Translations under genes and position numbers: made by a program | Shown: positions 8,588 through 17,713 of the stretch, in pieces | Numbering within the stretch: the stretch's first letter is position 1 | How the letters are laid out: every line of letters starts with the position of its first letter | Notes under the pieces: generated by a model | Database searches by the model: none | What the model was told of the DNA's origin: nothing | Seen by the model: only the letters and a program-made list of their open reading frames with translations | Assembly (NCBI GenBank): GCA_020742515.1 | Contig: DYWT01000189.1 | Location: 1-34,604 of the forward strand | DNA: 34,604 bases | Source of the DNA: Sporosarcina psychrophila | GTDB taxonomy: Bacteria > Bacillota > Bacilli > Bacillales_A > Planococcaceae | Reading direction: 5' to 3'

Positions 8588-9381
8588 AGGGTTATGTTTA
8601 TTATTCAAAAGCTGAATCCGTTAGGAATCGGGCGTTTATTGATGATTTGATAATCGAATCCGAAAAACTTGGCATTGAACTGCATTTGCTGGTTGAAGAT
8701 GAAAAACCAAACTCAGATGCAGATTTCATTCTTTTCCGAGCCCGTGATACTACTCGAGCTGCCAAGTTTGAGTCGGAAGGTTTCCGGTTATTCAATCGGG
8801 CTGAAGTGAACCGAATTGCAAATGACAAATTGCGGACATTTGAATTGGCTACCCTGCTCGGAGTTCCAGCAGTGCCTACAAGAAGGACTCGTTCTATCGA
8901 AGAAATTGCATCGTATCCTTGTGTGTTGAAAACAGTCGATGGCCATGGTGGGAATGAAGTTTTCCTTTGCACCTCAGCTGCGGACGCAGAGCTATTTTTC
9001 ACCAAATTCCCTGACCGAAAACTAATTGTCCAACCCTTCATCGAGTCCGGCGCCCGAGATATACGTGTATTTATGGTTGGTAATGAAGTTGTCGGAGCCG
9101 TAAAACGCACTGGCAATGGATCATTCAAATCAAATTACACACTTGGTGGATCCGTCGAAAAATACATACTTTCTAGCTGGCAGGAAAAAGATGCAAAAAC
9201 TATTTCTAAAGCAATAAAAAGCGATTATGTTGGAATTGATTTCTTGTTGTTACCTGATGGGAGATGGCTGTTGAATGAGATCGAGGATCCTGTAGGGGCT
9301 AGGTCGCTGTATACGACGCATGAGTTTTCAGTGGCTGAGAAGTTGATGGGGTATATCAAGGAGAAGCTTTCCGTAGAATAG
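8584..9381 (+). CDS. RimK-like ATP-grasp ligase (second of a coupled pair, altered metal site)
   Basis: 265 aa. Starts at TTG inside the sequence TTGA, overlapping the stop of the first ligase by 4 bp, which implies translational coupling. ATP-grasp features are CVLKTVDGHGGNEVFLC (113-129), ARDIRVFMVGNEVVGAVKR (157-175), the FKSNYTLGG block (181-189), and VGIDFLLLPDGRWLLNEIEDP (216-236). The canonical metal-binding ExN reads E232-I-E234, so the asparagine is replaced by glutamate. It shares family features with its partner but is diverged and shorter. A rho-independent terminator follows 55 bp after the stop. The pair may act in sequence on one substrate or as a heteromer; the sequence cannot decide. 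Confidence 0.82.
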   Translation: MKGYVYYSKAESVRNRAFIDDLIIESEKLGIELHLLVEDEKPNSDADFILFRARDTTRAAKFESEGFRLFNRAEVNRIANDKLRTFELATLLGVPAVPTRRTRSIEEIASYPCVLKTVDGHGGNEVFLCTSAADAELFFTKFPDRKLIVQPFIESGARDIRVFMVGNEVVGAVKRTGNGSFKSNYTLGGSVEKYILSSWQEKDAKTISKAIKSDYVGIDFLLLPDGRWLLNEIEDPVGARSLYTTHEFSVAEKLMGYIKEKLSVE

Positions 9382-9435
9382 TTAGTGACAAGTATTTTTG
9401 GGAAACTCAAGACAATCAACTTGAGTAGACATGCA

Positions 9436-9474
9436 AAAGATCAGACATCTGAGTAGGCGTCTGATCTTTCTTTT
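9436..9474 (+). terminator. Rho-independent terminator of the ATP-grasp pair
   Basis: A perfect 11-bp stem (AAAGATCAGAC at 9436-9446 and GTCTGATCTTT at 9459-9469) with a 12-base loop, then CTTTT. It ends the only sizeable plus-strand operon of the window. Confidence 0.85.
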
Positions 9475-9805
9475 ATTATCATAATTGTGTGAGTGAGATT
9501 GCAAATGGCATCCGAATGCCTGTTATCACCTCGCCCCGACAACTTTATTCACGTTGCCATAATACACACCCAGTAACTTGGAAAACGGCGCCAGACACTC
9601 GCGAATCATTTATTGCATGAGTGACACTGTGAGTTTAGGTTTAAATAAAGATTCCCTTCACTCAGTTTTGCTTGTAGACATATGTTCACTATATAGTTGT
9701 TCCCCTAAGTACAGATAGAATTCGAAATCCACTTTCACCCAAAAACTCATTATAATTGAATTATGTAGGTGATTGTGTACCCTAAATCAACCAGCACGTA
9801 AAAAA
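9475..9805. other. Gap between the ATP-grasp terminator and the prepilin operon
   Basis: About 330 bp with no convincing gene on either strand. It contains an imperfect inverted repeat around 9594-9628 (CACTC at one side, GAGTG at the other) next to GGCGCC, which could be a remnant of a dispersed repeat. The prepilin operon ends at its right edge; a short T-run (TAATTTTTTACG on the minus strand) follows that stop but without a stable stem. Confidence 0.4.
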
Positions 9806-11257
9806 TTATTTTTCAATTAACGGAGTTTTTTTCATCAAATTTGAACCATCCCCATAATCCTTTATCGCCCCACCAGAACCGGTGCCTGAACTTGTTTCAT
9901 TATAGGTGACAGATCCTCCGCCTGTACCTATAAAAGAATCTGCAATAACTGCACCTTTTATATGTCCTCCTTCCCCTAAAGTAAACTTAGCATTTGGTGC
10001 GAGGAAAAGTTGAGAATTTACACTTGCCCCACCACCAACATAAATATTTTGTCCTCCCGTAAATATATCCCCTTGAAAACCTCCGCCCCCTTTTATGCTA
10101 ATATTGGCTGCTTCAGCATGTAAGGATCCGTATATTTTTTGCCCACCCTCAAGGTTAATTGGATTAGAGCCTTTCTGATAGATTTTCAACTTGTCCACAT
10201 TACTAGCGTTACTATTTACTGTACTTGCTGCTCCCATAGTTATATTGTTTTTTACATAAATAGTTAGTTTTCCAGTACCAGTTATTTTAATATGTCCATT
10301 CGCTACATTTAGATGCTCAACAACGATTTCTCTAGTGGCATTTCCAATATCGATTGTTAGTGTATTATTTTCATTAAGGAAAATCTCCTTAAATTCAATA
10401 TTGTTATTCATACTCAGTGTATAGCCATTTGTGATATAGTTACCTATCAATAATTTTCCTGATTTAATCAAATCAGTCTTGTTTCCATTACTATTCTTTA
10501 TTTCTCGATCTGCCGGAATATTATAAGTTGGATAAGATGGAAACTGTGGTAGCTCAATAAAGTTGCCCACCCCCTGAGCTACTTGACCAGTAATAGAAGC
10601 TCCTCCACTTAATATCTTGTCCCCTGGATTAGTAGATTTCATATTAACGTTCCCATGTATTGTTACACTCCCCCCTAACTGTATCGTCTTATTAACATAT
10701 AAAGCCACATTCCCAGACATAACCGGCCCCTCAATCATGCTAGGCTCCAGAAAAATAGTGAGTTCCTGTGTAACTGTACGTGTTTTATTACCTATTTTTC
10801 CAGCACATTCAATTTCATATATTATTGGATTTGCACTCTTTTGTGTCACTGTAATCGAGGCAACCGGTACATTACCTAGGTTTGATTCAAATGATTGTGT
10901 TGATGGTGATAAATTAACTTTGGATATAACTCTCGAATAGAATTCCCCTACAAAATCATATTCTCCCTTCTCTTTAATAGACAAGTTATTGTGTATTGCT
11001 TTAATTTCACCAAATGCATCTGTCACATTTTTATTAATATCATAAACCCTCTCAACAATGCCCGCTTCCGCAATATAAAACACCGACTGATCATCTCTTT
11101 CCCCCGCAGACAATTTCACAGAATTCGATGTGATCATCAAAATACTTATTCCAAGGACGGATAAAACAACAAGTACCATTAATACACCAACAAGGGTGAA
11201 TCCATTATTGTTTGCATGAAGATGATTTCTTCTTTGAAATTCTCCCAAATCAGTCAC
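9806..11257 (-). CDS. PilX/GspK-like minor pilin with a large C-terminal repeat domain
   Basis: About 483 aa, third gene of the prepilin operon. The N-terminus carries a class III prepilin signal: short basic leader, then NNNG cut before FTLVGVLMVLVVLSVLG. Position +5 of the mature protein is Gly instead of the usual Glu, as in PilX and GspK tip pilins. The region DDQSVFYIAEAGIVE is typical of the PilX N-terminus. From about residue 185 on, the sequence is rich in G, N, I and V with repeating strands (for example IKGGGGFQGDIFTGGQNIYV), which suggests a beta-helix or stacked-strand domain exposed outside the cell. GTG at 11257 has its Shine-Dalgarno directly adjacent (AAAGGGTG), so the TTG at 11248 may be the true start. 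Likely part of the pilus tip complex. Confidence 0.82.
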   Translation of the reverse strand: MTDLGEFQRRNHLHANNNGFTLVGVLMVLVVLSVLGISILMITSNSVKLSAGERDDQSVFYIAEAGIVERVYDINKNVTDAFGEIKAIHNNLSIKEKGEYDFVGEFYSRVISKVNLSPSTQSFESNLGNVPVASITVTQKSANPIIYEIECAGKIGNKTRTVTQELTIFLEPSMIEGPVMSGNVALYVNKTIQLGGSVTIHGNVNMKSTNPGDKILSGGASITGQVAQGVGNFIELPQFPSYPTYNIPADREIKNSNGNKTDLIKSGKLLIGNYITNGYTLSMNNNIEFKEIFLNENNTLTIDIGNATREIVVEHLNVANGHIKITGTGKLTIYVKNNITMGAASTVNSNASNVDKLKIYQKGSNPINLEGGQKIYGSLHAEAANISIKGGGGFQGDIFTGGQNIYVGGGASVNSQLFLAPNAKFTLGEGGHIKGAVIADSFIGTGGGSVTYNETSSGTGSGGAIKDYGDGSNLMKKTPLIEK

Positions 11258-11690
11258 CCTTTCTTAATACAATATTAGTTTTAACTTTTTCACCGGTTTT
11301 ACTAATAATTTCGAGTTTTATTTGACTATCTGACCGCGAAACAACAAACTTTTCAATATCTTTAACTAAAATCGTTCTATCTTTATTCTCAATCGTTTTA
11401 TCCGCACTATTGTATTTGTACTCAATACTATCAGTTAATTTGATGTGATCGCTCTTTGAACCAACATTTGCTATGCCTTTCTCGTCTGCTTTCCGAATCT
11501 CCTTCGTAATCACCTTCGCTGCATAGGTTACATCATATAAATGCCTTGATTTTTCTGATTGGCTTTTATACTGTTTCTGACCAAATAAGTGAATATTTGA
11601 AATTAATAACATAATGAGCGAGCCAATGATTATGACAGCAAGGACTTCTACTAAAGAAAGTCCTTTTTCACTTCTCAAATACTTTTTCAT
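11250..11690 (-). CDS. Prepilin-like protein with N-terminal cleavage/methylation motif (PilW-like)
   Basis: 146 aa. MKKYLRSEKG followed by LSLVEVLAVIIIGSLIMLLI is a class III signal: basic leader, Gly at -1, Glu at +5, then a single hydrophobic helix. The rest is a small, lysine-rich globular domain. GGAGGG lies 10 bp before the ATG. It is second in a three-gene operon: 2 bp after the stop of the PilV-like gene and overlapping the PilX-like frame by 8 bp. Order and size fit a minor pilin of the PilW/PilJ class, processed by a prepilin peptidase not present in this window. Confidence 0.85.
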   Translation of the reverse strand: MKKYLRSEKGLSLVEVLAVIIIGSLIMLLISNIHLFGQKQYKSQSEKSRHLYDVTYAAKVITKEIRKADEKGIANVGSKSDHIKLTDSIEYKYNSADKTIENKDRTILVKDIEKFVVSRSDSQIKLEIISKTGEKVKTNIVLRKGD

Positions 11691-11692
11691 GA

Positions 11693-12133
11693 TTAATCAG
11701 CCCTCCAAATTATCACATTCTCCATTTGGGCTTTAGGTGTGTTACTACTAGGTGGCTCAATCACTTCTACGAGTACCCGATCCATTTCGCCAGTTTTGTT
11801 TTTTAATTTAACTTTTATCGAAATATCGGGACTATACAGTTTGTTAAATACAGTCCAGCCCTCAACATCCGGCTCCTTTGTATAGTCTACTAAGCTTTTA
11901 ATAGCGGCTTCTCTTGTAAAACTTGTACTTAACGCATATATATTTTCCATCTCAGTCTGTGCAATATACGTAGCTTCAATAATATGTTCAGACGACTTAT
12001 TAACCTTAGCTGACTGTATGAACATCATTAAAAAGGTTGTTAGTAAGAGCGTTAAAATAACGAAAGAGGCAAGCACTTCAACAAGTGATAACCCATTTTC
12101 CCCCAAACCCTTTTTAAGTTTAAACTTCTCCAT
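11693..12133 (-). CDS. Prepilin-like protein with N-terminal cleavage/methylation motif (PilV-like)
   Basis: 146 aa from ATG at 12133-12131, chosen because AAAAGGA lies 8 bp upstream; an ATG six codons earlier (12151) has no Shine-Dalgarno site. Leader MEKFKLKKGLGENG, then LSLVEVLASFVILTLLLTTF with Glu at +5, is a textbook prepilin signal. A segment around IEATYIAQTEMENIYALS is typical of PilV-like minor pilins. First gene of the prepilin operon, followed after 2 bp by the PilW-like gene. Confidence 0.86.
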   Translation of the reverse strand: MEKFKLKKGLGENGLSLVEVLASFVILTLLLTTFLMMFIQSAKVNKSSEHIIEATYIAQTEMENIYALSTSFTREAAIKSLVDYTKEPDVEGWTVFNKLYSPDISIKVKLKNKTGEMDRVLVEVIEPPSSNTPKAQMENVIIWRAD

Positions 12134-12302
12134 GTCTATCATCCTTTTCATTCGTGCTATTTATATTGAACATATAAATACATGTAAAAGTTGAGCGAAG
12201 GAGCCGAAGCGTATTGCCAGGAAATATTCCCTTCACCTTATATAGTTATTTATCCCCATATTTATACTATATTATAAATACCACATAGACTAATATAAAT
12301 CT

Positions 12303-12332
12303 ATATTACCATATTCTACAATTCATAATCAA
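12303..12332 (-). promoter_or_regulatory. Putative promoter of the prepilin operon
   Basis: On the minus strand -35 TTGATT (12332-12327) and -10 TAATAT (12308-12303) are 18 bp apart in very AT-rich sequence. This gives a leader of roughly 160 bases before the first prepilin gene. I looked for a c-di-GMP riboswitch in the leader and found no recognisable core. Confidence 0.4.
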
Positions 12333-12388
12333 AAACGAATTATCTGTTATTCAAGTTCCTTGCCTTTTAGTAACTTGATGAATAATTT

Positions 12389-12440
12389 ATCAAACGAAGA
12401 GACCTCATCGCATATTTGCGACAAGGTCTCTTCGTTTGAT
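12389..12440 (-). terminator. Long hairpin terminator after valS
   Basis: A perfect 17-bp stem (12389-12405 with 12424-12440, arm core AACGAAGAGACCT) encloses a second 5-bp stem TCGCA/TGCGA. It begins 2 bp after the valS stop. The tail on the minus strand is AT-rich (AAATTATT) rather than a pure T-run. Confidence 0.7.
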
Positions 12441-12442
12441 AA

Positions 12443-15091
12443 TCAAATTTCCTTCAATTCCTGCATACGACGCTGTACTGCCGCGTATTTTTCTAGATAG
12501 TCACTTTCTTTAGCTCGCTCTTCTGCCACTACTGCTTCAGGAGCTTTGGACATGAAGCGTTCATTCGATAATTTTCCTTGAACGCGTTTTACTTCACTTT
12601 CCCATTTAGCAAGCTCTTTTGTCAGACGTGCGAGCTCTTCGTCGATGTTCAAAAGTCCTTCTAGTGGTAAGAACAGTTCTGCTCCTGTAACGACGGCTGA
12701 CATCGATTTGCCTGGTGCTGTGATGTTGTTGCCTAGCGTTAACGTCTCAGGGTTACAGAATCGTTCGATGTAGCTGCGATTCGCTTCCAACACGGCTACA
12801 GTTGCATCGTCTTTAGCTGAAATATAAAGTGGAACTTTTTTGCTTAATGGTGTATTTACTTCTGCACGGATATTACGTACTGCGCGAATGATATCCATCA
12901 GCAGTTTCATATCCGTTGCACGCGTTTTATCAGTAAGAGCAGGATCTGCAACCGGCCATGCAGCGACTGTAATTGATTCGCCTTCATGCGGTAAGTTCTG
13001 CCAGATCTCTTCTGTGATAAACGGCATGAACGGGTGTAGCAGACGCATCGTATTATCGAGTACGTACGCTAGTACAGAACGCGTCATTTTCTTAGCTGTT
13101 TCATCTTCACCGTATAGTGGCAGTTTCGCCATTTCGATGTACCAGTCACAGAAATCATCCCAGATGAAGTTATAGAGTGCACGGCCAACTTCACCGAATT
13201 CATAGCGATCTGCAAGCTTCGTCACTTGGTCGATTGTTTCATTCAACCGTGTCAAAATCCACGCATCTGCTACGGATTTTTCACCAGTTAAATCGATTTC
13301 ATCGTAGGTCATGCCATCCATGTTCATAAGCGCGAAACGGGAAGCATTCCAGATTTTATTGGCAAAGTTCCAGATGGCTTCAACTTTCTCAGTAGAGTAG
13401 CGAAGGTCCTGCCCTGGCGATGACCCTGTTGATAAGAAGTAGCGCAGTGCATCTGCACCGTATTTTTCGATAACATCCATCGGGTCGACGCCGTTACCAA
13501 GCGATTTAGACATTTTACGGCCATCTTCTGCACGTACGAGACCGTGAATTAAGACGTCTTTAAATGGACGCTGTTCCGTAAATTCAATTCCTTGGAAAAT
13601 CATCCGGGATACCCAGAAGAAGATAATGTCATAGCCCGTTACGAGTGCATCTGTTGGATAGTAACGTTTGAATTCCTCGTTGTCGAGGTCCGGCCAGCCC
13701 ATTGTTGAGAACGGCCATAGTGCAGATGAGAACCATGTATCGAGAACGTCATTATCCTGACTCCAGTTTTCGATATCGGCAGGTGCTTCATGACCAACAT
13801 ATACTTCGCCCGTTTCGTTGTGATACCAAGCCGGGATGCGGTGGCCCCACCAAAGTTGACGCGAGATACACCAGTCATGGACATTTTCCATCCATGTTAA
13901 GTACGTTTTTTCAAAACGGTCTGGTACGAAGTTTACTTTTCCTTCTGCTTCTTGTAATTTAATCGCTTCATCAGCAAGCGGCTGCATTTTTACGAACCAT
14001 TGTGTTGATAAATACGGTTCAACGACAGCACCACTACGTTCTGAGTGACCGACAGAATGATTATGTTCTTCAATGTTGAATAGAACAGCCATCTCCTGCA
14101 AATCTTTAACGATTTCTTTACGGCATTCGAAGCGATCCATTCCTTCGTATTTACCTGCAAGCTTGTTCATTGAACCGTCTTCATTCATCACAAGAACACG
14201 CGGAAGATTATGACGGTTGCCGATTTCAAAGTCATTTGGATCATGTGCAGGTGTAATTTTCACTGCACCGCTTCCAAATTCCATGTCGACGTAATCATCT
14301 GCAATAATCGGAATTTCACGGCCAACGATTGGTAATTTAACCATTTTGCCAATTAAATGCTTGTAGCGCTCATCTTCAGGATGAACTGCAACTGCAGTAT
14401 CCCCTAGCATCGTTTCAGGTCGAGTTGTTGCAATTTCGATACTATCCGTTCCCTCTACCAGTGGGTAGCGCATATGATAGAATGCACCCTGCACGTCTTT
14501 ATGGATAACTTCGATATCAGATATAGCCGTTTTTGTTGCAGGATCCCAGTTGATGATGTATTCGCCGCGGTAGATAAGCTTTTTATTGTAAAGCTTAACG
14601 AAAACTTCCTGTACAGCTTTCGAAAGTCCTTCATCCAAAGTAAATCGTTCACGTGTATAATCAAGGCCCAAACCAAGTTTCGCCCATTGTTCACGGATAT
14701 GACCTGCGTATTCGTCTTTCCATTTCCATGTTTCTTCAACGAACTTTTCACGGCCTAAATCATAGCGTGAAATTCCATCTTCACGAAGTTTCGCTTCAAC
14801 ACGTGCTTGTGTCGCGATTCCCGCATGGTCCATTCCCGGAAGCCATAATGCATCATAGCCTTGCATCCGTTTCATACGTGTCATGATGTCTTGCAATGTT
14901 GTATCCCAAGCGTGGCCAAGATGGAGTTTACCTGTTACATTTGGCGGCGGGATGACAATTGTATAGGGTGTTTTATCGCTTTCAGGCTGTGCTTCAAAGT
15001 ATTTCCCTTTCAGCCACCATTCATAGCGACCTGATTCAATCGCCTGCGGATCGTATTTCGTCGGCATTGATGTGTTGTTTTCAGTTGACAT
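12443..15091 (-). CDS. valS: Valyl-tRNA synthetase
   Basis: 882 aa, matching the usual ~880 of Bacilli. Class I synthetase that charges tRNA-Val and edits mischarged threonine. Seen: the HIGH-type motif in [15 protein letters not shown] near residue 55, the editing-domain motif [17 protein letters not shown], the [17 protein letters not shown] block, the KMSKS loop in [14 protein letters not shown], the anticodon-binding domain, and a C-terminal coiled coil (about 815-882, with [17 protein letters not shown]). ATG follows AAAGGAGG. It is transcribed alone from its own promoter through a T-box leader and ends at a strong hairpin. Confidence 0.98.
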   Translation of the reverse strand: MSTENNTSMPTKYDPQAIESGRYEWWLKGKYFEAQPESDKTPYTIVIPPPNVTGKLHLGHAWDTTLQDIMTRMKRMQGYDALWLPGMDHAGIATQARVEAKLREDGISRYDLGREKFVEETWKWKDEYAGHIREQWAKLGLGLDYTRERFTLDEGLSKAVQEVFVKLYNKKLIYRGEYIINWDPATKTAISDIEVIHKDVQGAFYHMRYPLVEGTDSIEIATTRPETMLGDTAVAVHPEDERYKHLIGKMVKLPIVGREIPIIADDYVDMEFGSGAVKITPAHDPNDFEIGNRHNLPRVLVMNEDGSMNKLAGKYEGMDRFECRKEIVKDLQEMAVLFNIEEHNHSVGHSERSGAVVEPYLSTQWFVKMQPLADEAIKLQEAEGKVNFVPDRFEKTYLTWMENVHDWCISRQLWWGHRIPAWYHNETGEVYVGHEAPADIENWSQDNDVLDTWFSSALWPFSTMGWPDLDNEEFKRYYPTDALVTGYDIIFFWVSRMIFQGIEFTEQRPFKDVLIHGLVRAEDGRKMSKSLGNGVDPMDVIEKYGADALRYFLSTGSSPGQDLRYSTEKVEAIWNFANKIWNASRFALMNMDGMTYDEIDLTGEKSVADAWILTRLNETIDQVTKLADRYEFGEVGRALYNFIWDDFCDWYIEMAKLPLYGEDETAKKMTRSVLAYVLDNTMRLLHPFMPFITEEIWQNLPHEGESITVAAWPVADPALTDKTRATDMKLLMDIIRAVRNIRAEVNTPLSKKVPLYISAKDDATVAVLEANRSYIERFCNPETLTLGNNITAPGKSMSAVVTGAELFLPLEGLLNIDEELARLTKELAKWESEVKRVQGKLSNERFMSKAPEAVVAEERAKESDYLEKYAAVQRRMQELKEI

Positions 15092-15116
15092 GTTGTTTCC
15101 TCCTTTATTTTTGGGT

Positions 15117-15420
15117 ACAAAAAAACTCCTTTCGCCTTAAAGGACGAAGGAGCTATTCGCGGTACCACCTTTATTCGTGCACATAAAAGAACAGTGCACC
15201 TCAAACTTCGATAACGGCTTCAAACCGGTTTCCGCTACTAAAGATGTTTTTCAAGTACTGAGAACATCTTGCTGATTTTCATTCTGAAAACAGCCTCTTC
15301 ACGGAAACTGCTCATGGGTGACATTCAGCGAATTGTCGACAGGCCCTTTCACCACCGGAACCCTCTCTTCAGTCCAAACAATTCACATACTTATCCCAAT
15401 CATCGCATCCATATGCAGTT
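15117..15420 (-). promoter_or_regulatory. T-box riboswitch leader of valS (GUC valine specifier)
   Basis: Leader RNA on the minus strand that senses uncharged tRNA-Val. Stem I pairs GTGAATTGT with ACAATTCGC; the specifier loop reads GAATGTCACCC, with GUC at 15322-15320 decoding valine. The T-box itself, GGTGGTACCGCG, lies at about 15160-15171, with the UGGU that should pair with an ACCA tRNA end. The rho-independent terminator (CTCCTTCG ... CGAAAGGAG plus T7) is at 15115-15154. valS starts 25 bp after it. Confidence 0.93.
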
Positions 15421-15426
15421 ACCATG

Positions 15427-15456
15427 ATTGTAACGGAACAGCTTAGCAACCGTCAA
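15427..15456 (-). promoter_or_regulatory. Sigma-A promoter of valS
   Basis: Minus strand: -35 TTGACG (15456-15451), 18-bp spacer, -10 TACAAT (15432-15427). Placed just upstream of Stem I of the T-box, where the transcript should start. Confidence 0.7.
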
Positions 15457-15479
15457 GTAAATTACGAAAGGATTGTGTC

Positions 15480-15671
15480 ATGCGAAGAGCATATAACCCT
15501 TATTTGTTGCCACCATGGCTTCGAAAATGTAGATTTTATTGCAAGGGAATCATTATTCCAATTTGTGTCTTTCAATTGATTCGGTTATTAATCGTTCCAA
15601 CGACAGGTGATTTTCTACTATTGTGTTTGCTCTGTGGATTAGCTTTCACTCTTTACAAAAACATCATTTGA
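15480..15671 (+). CDS. Small membrane protein, unknown function
   Basis: 63 aa. Basic, proline- and cysteine-containing N-terminus (PYLLPPWLRKCRFYCKG), then two hydrophobic segments (GIIIPICVFQLIRLLIVP and DFLLLCLLCGLAFTLYK). AAAGGA lies 7 bp before the ATG, and the composition is typical of a real small membrane protein. It is divergent from valS and its stop overlaps the 3' end of the convergent SpoVID-like gene by 33 bp. It could be a chance frame, but the Shine-Dalgarno site, length and hydrophobic pattern argue for a gene. I assign no function. Confidence 0.58.
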   Translation: MRRAYNPYLLPPWLRKCRFYCKGIIIPICVFQLIRLLIVPTTGDFLLLCLLCGLAFTLYKNII

Positions 15672-16223
15672 ACGAAATTCTGTCGTCGATACACCATCTG
15701 TAAGCTCTGTAATGAACGACAGCACTTCATCCATCTCGGTCTCCGAAGTGCTGTCAATTGCTACAAGTGGCGTCACCGTAGCTACTGCTACTACTTGTGC
15801 TTCCTCAGGTTCTTCCGCTAGCACAACCGCTTCTGTGTACGCACATTCTACATTCCAAACAACTCCGTAAGTACCTTGTCCGTCCGTTTTGCCTGTCGCT
15901 AGTGTTGTTAAAAGTTCCGGGCTCTCAGCTATCGGAGGTAGAGCGATGTTAAGCGGAACTGCGTATTCGAAATAACCAACTTCGCCATCCAGTTCGACAT
16001 CATCAATGAGGATAAATGAATCCTCAAGTTCTGCTGACCGCAGAGCCTCTTTATCAAATTCCACATTTGCCGCAATATGATAAATGCCTGTCAAACGGAG
16101 CCCATCTTCTGTTCTTTCTTCAGTATACCCCGGTGTTACTGTAACCGATTGAACCCCGGTTGGTACGCCAGCATTCTCCGGGAAATAAAAGTTTTCTTGC
16201 ATTGACCATTGTTTTTTCTCCAA
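15639..16223 (-). CDS. spoVID: Short SpoVID-like spore coat morphogenesis protein
   Basis: 194 aa. Its N-terminal two thirds resemble the beta-rich N-terminal domain of SpoVID: an aromatic start (ENFYFPENAG), a VTVTPGYTEERTEDGLRLTGIYHI strand pattern interrupted as in SpoVID, and VGYFEYAVPLNIALPPI. SpoVID helps the coat encase the forespore. The gene sits between hemL and valS, where B. subtilis has spoVID and ysxE. Oddities: B. subtilis SpoVID is about 575 aa with a C-terminal LysM domain; here the long acidic linker and LysM are missing and no ysxE is present. TTG start at 16223, 6 bp after GGAGGGG. Identification rests on synteny plus pattern, not on a catalytic motif. Confidence 0.62.
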   Translation of the reverse strand: MEKKQWSMQENFYFPENAGVPTGVQSVTVTPGYTEERTEDGLRLTGIYHIAANVEFDKEALRSAELEDSFILIDDVELDGEVGYFEYAVPLNIALPPIAESPELLTTLATGKTDGQGTYGVVWNVECAYTEAVVLAEEPEEAQVVAVATVTPLVAIDSTSETEMDEVLSFITELTDGVSTTEFRSNDVFVKSES

Positions 16224-16293
16224 CTACTTCCCCTCCTTCTATTCCTTCACAAACAATTGTATGCTCGTCACTGTTACGATAGAAGAATAAAAC

Positions 16294-16354
16294 AAATGAA
16301 CACAAATATCCCCCGACCAATAAAGCAATCGGTCGGGGAATATTGTGTTCATTT
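16294..16354 (-). terminator. Long hairpin downstream of the heme operon
   Basis: CCCCGACC (16311-16318) pairs with GGTCGGGG (16331-16338), and the stem continues outward with AAATGAACAC pairing with GTGTTCATTT with a short mismatch between. T-rich sequence flanks both sides, so it could work in either direction. It lies about 70 bp after the hemL stop and just ahead of the SpoVID-like gene. Confidence 0.65.
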
Positions 16355-16420
16355 TTAGAAAAAACTTGAATGTTGTGTTTGTTTCAGAATTGACTTGGTG
16401 ACTGTCACCCACTCAACTAC

Positions 16421-17713
16421 TCAACTACGCAGTTTAGCAAACACTGTATGGAATGCTTCGACCGTTTTTGCAATATGCTCTTCGGTGTGGGCAGTCGATA
16501 GGAACATGCCTTCGAACTGGGACGGTGGAAGGAAGATGCCTTCTTCCGCCATCAAGCGGTAGTAATCAGCGAATAATGTGAGATCGGATGTTTTTGCTTT
16601 GTCATAATTCAACACTTTTTCATTCGTGAAGAAAAAGCCGATCATTGAGCCTGCACGGTTGACAGTGTGCGGGATATCGTACTTTTGTGCAGCTGCACGG
16701 AAACCGGCTTCGAGCTGATCACCGAGTTTCATGAAATGCTTGTACGATTCAGGCGTCAACTTTTTCAATGTTTCAATCCCAGCGGTCATCGCAAGCGGAT
16801 TACCTGATAAAGTGCCAGCTTGGTAAATTGTACCTGCAGGAGCCATATTTTCCAAGATTTCACGTTTTCCACCGTAAGCACCGACTGGCAATCCGCCCCC
16901 GATTACTTTTCCAAGACATGTAATATCAGGCGTTACGCCATAATGGCCCTGCGCACAATTGTAGCCGACACGGAAGCCAGTCATTACTTCATCAAAAATG
17001 AGAAGTGAACCATTTTTCTCAGTCAGCTCACGCAATCCTTCAAGGAATCCAGGTTCAGGAGGGACAACTCCCATATTTCCTGCGACTGGCTCAACGATGA
17101 TTGCAGCCAAATCCTCACCGAATTCATCGAGCGCAACTTTGACACTCTCCAAGTCATTATAAGCCACTGTAATCGTGTTTATCGCCACTGATTCGGGTAC
17201 ACCGGGGCTATCCGGAAGACCGAGTGTTGCAACGCCAGAACCCGCTTTAATAAGGAGTGAGTCCGCATGACCATGGTAGCAGCCTTCGAACTTCAATATT
17301 TTGTTGCGGCCTGTATAACCGCGTGCTAACCGCAGTGCGCTCATCGTGGCTTCTGTACCAGATGACACCATACGAATCATTTCAATTGAAGGAACGCGTT
17401 CAAGAACAAGTTTTGCGAGTTCATTTTCTGCAAGTGTCGGTGCACCGAAGCTTGCACCGGTTTCTGCAACACGCTTGATTCCCTCAACGACATCCGGATC
17501 GGAATGACCGTGAATAAGCGGTCCCCATGATAGAACGTAATCAATGTATTCATTGCCATCGATATCTGTAATCATAGCTCCTTTTCCGCTTTGCATGAAA
17601 ATCGGGTCCATATTGACAGATTTAAATGCACGAACAGGGGAGTTTACGCCGCCCGGCATCAGATTTACTGCTTCTGCAAATGCTTGTTTCGACTTATCAT
17701 AATTTCTTTCCAA
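16421..17713 (-). CDS. hemL: Glutamate-1-semialdehyde 2,1-aminomutase
   Basis: 430 aa. PLP enzyme that turns glutamate-1-semialdehyde into 5-aminolevulinate, the second dedicated step of heme synthesis in the C5 pathway. Class III aminotransferase features are [61 protein letters not shown] and the PLP-lysine region [17 protein letters not shown]. Start is TTG immediately after the hemB stop (no gap), with GGAGGAG inside the end of hemB, so coupling is tight. Last gene of the hem operon. Confidence 0.97.
   Translation of the reverse strand: MERNYDKSKQAFAEAVNLMPGGVNSPVRAFKSVNMDPIFMQSGKGAMITDIDGNEYIDYVLSWGPLIHGHSDPDVVEGIKRVAETGASFGAPTLAENELAKLVLERVPSIEMIRMVSSGTEATMSALRLARGYTGRNKILKFEGCYHGHADSLLIKAGSGVATLGLPDSPGVPESVAINTITVAYNDLESVKVALDEFGEDLAAIIVEPVAGNMGVVPPEPGFLEGLRELTEKNGSLLIFDEVMTGFRVGYNCAQGHYGVTPDITCLGKVIGGGLPVGAYGGKREILENMAPAGTIYQAGTLSGNPLAMTAGIETLKKLTPESYKHFMKLGDQLEAGFRAAAQKYDIPHTVNRAGSMIGFFFTNEKVLNYDKAKTSDLTLFADYYRLMAEEGIFLPPSQFEGMFLSTAHTEEHIAKTVEAFHTVFAKLRS

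Noticed and set aside
8601..9128. 175-codon minus-strand frame inside the second ATP-grasp gene
   Set aside because: Fully antisense to a clearly coding gene with ATP-grasp motifs; its translation is serine-rich and shows no motif.
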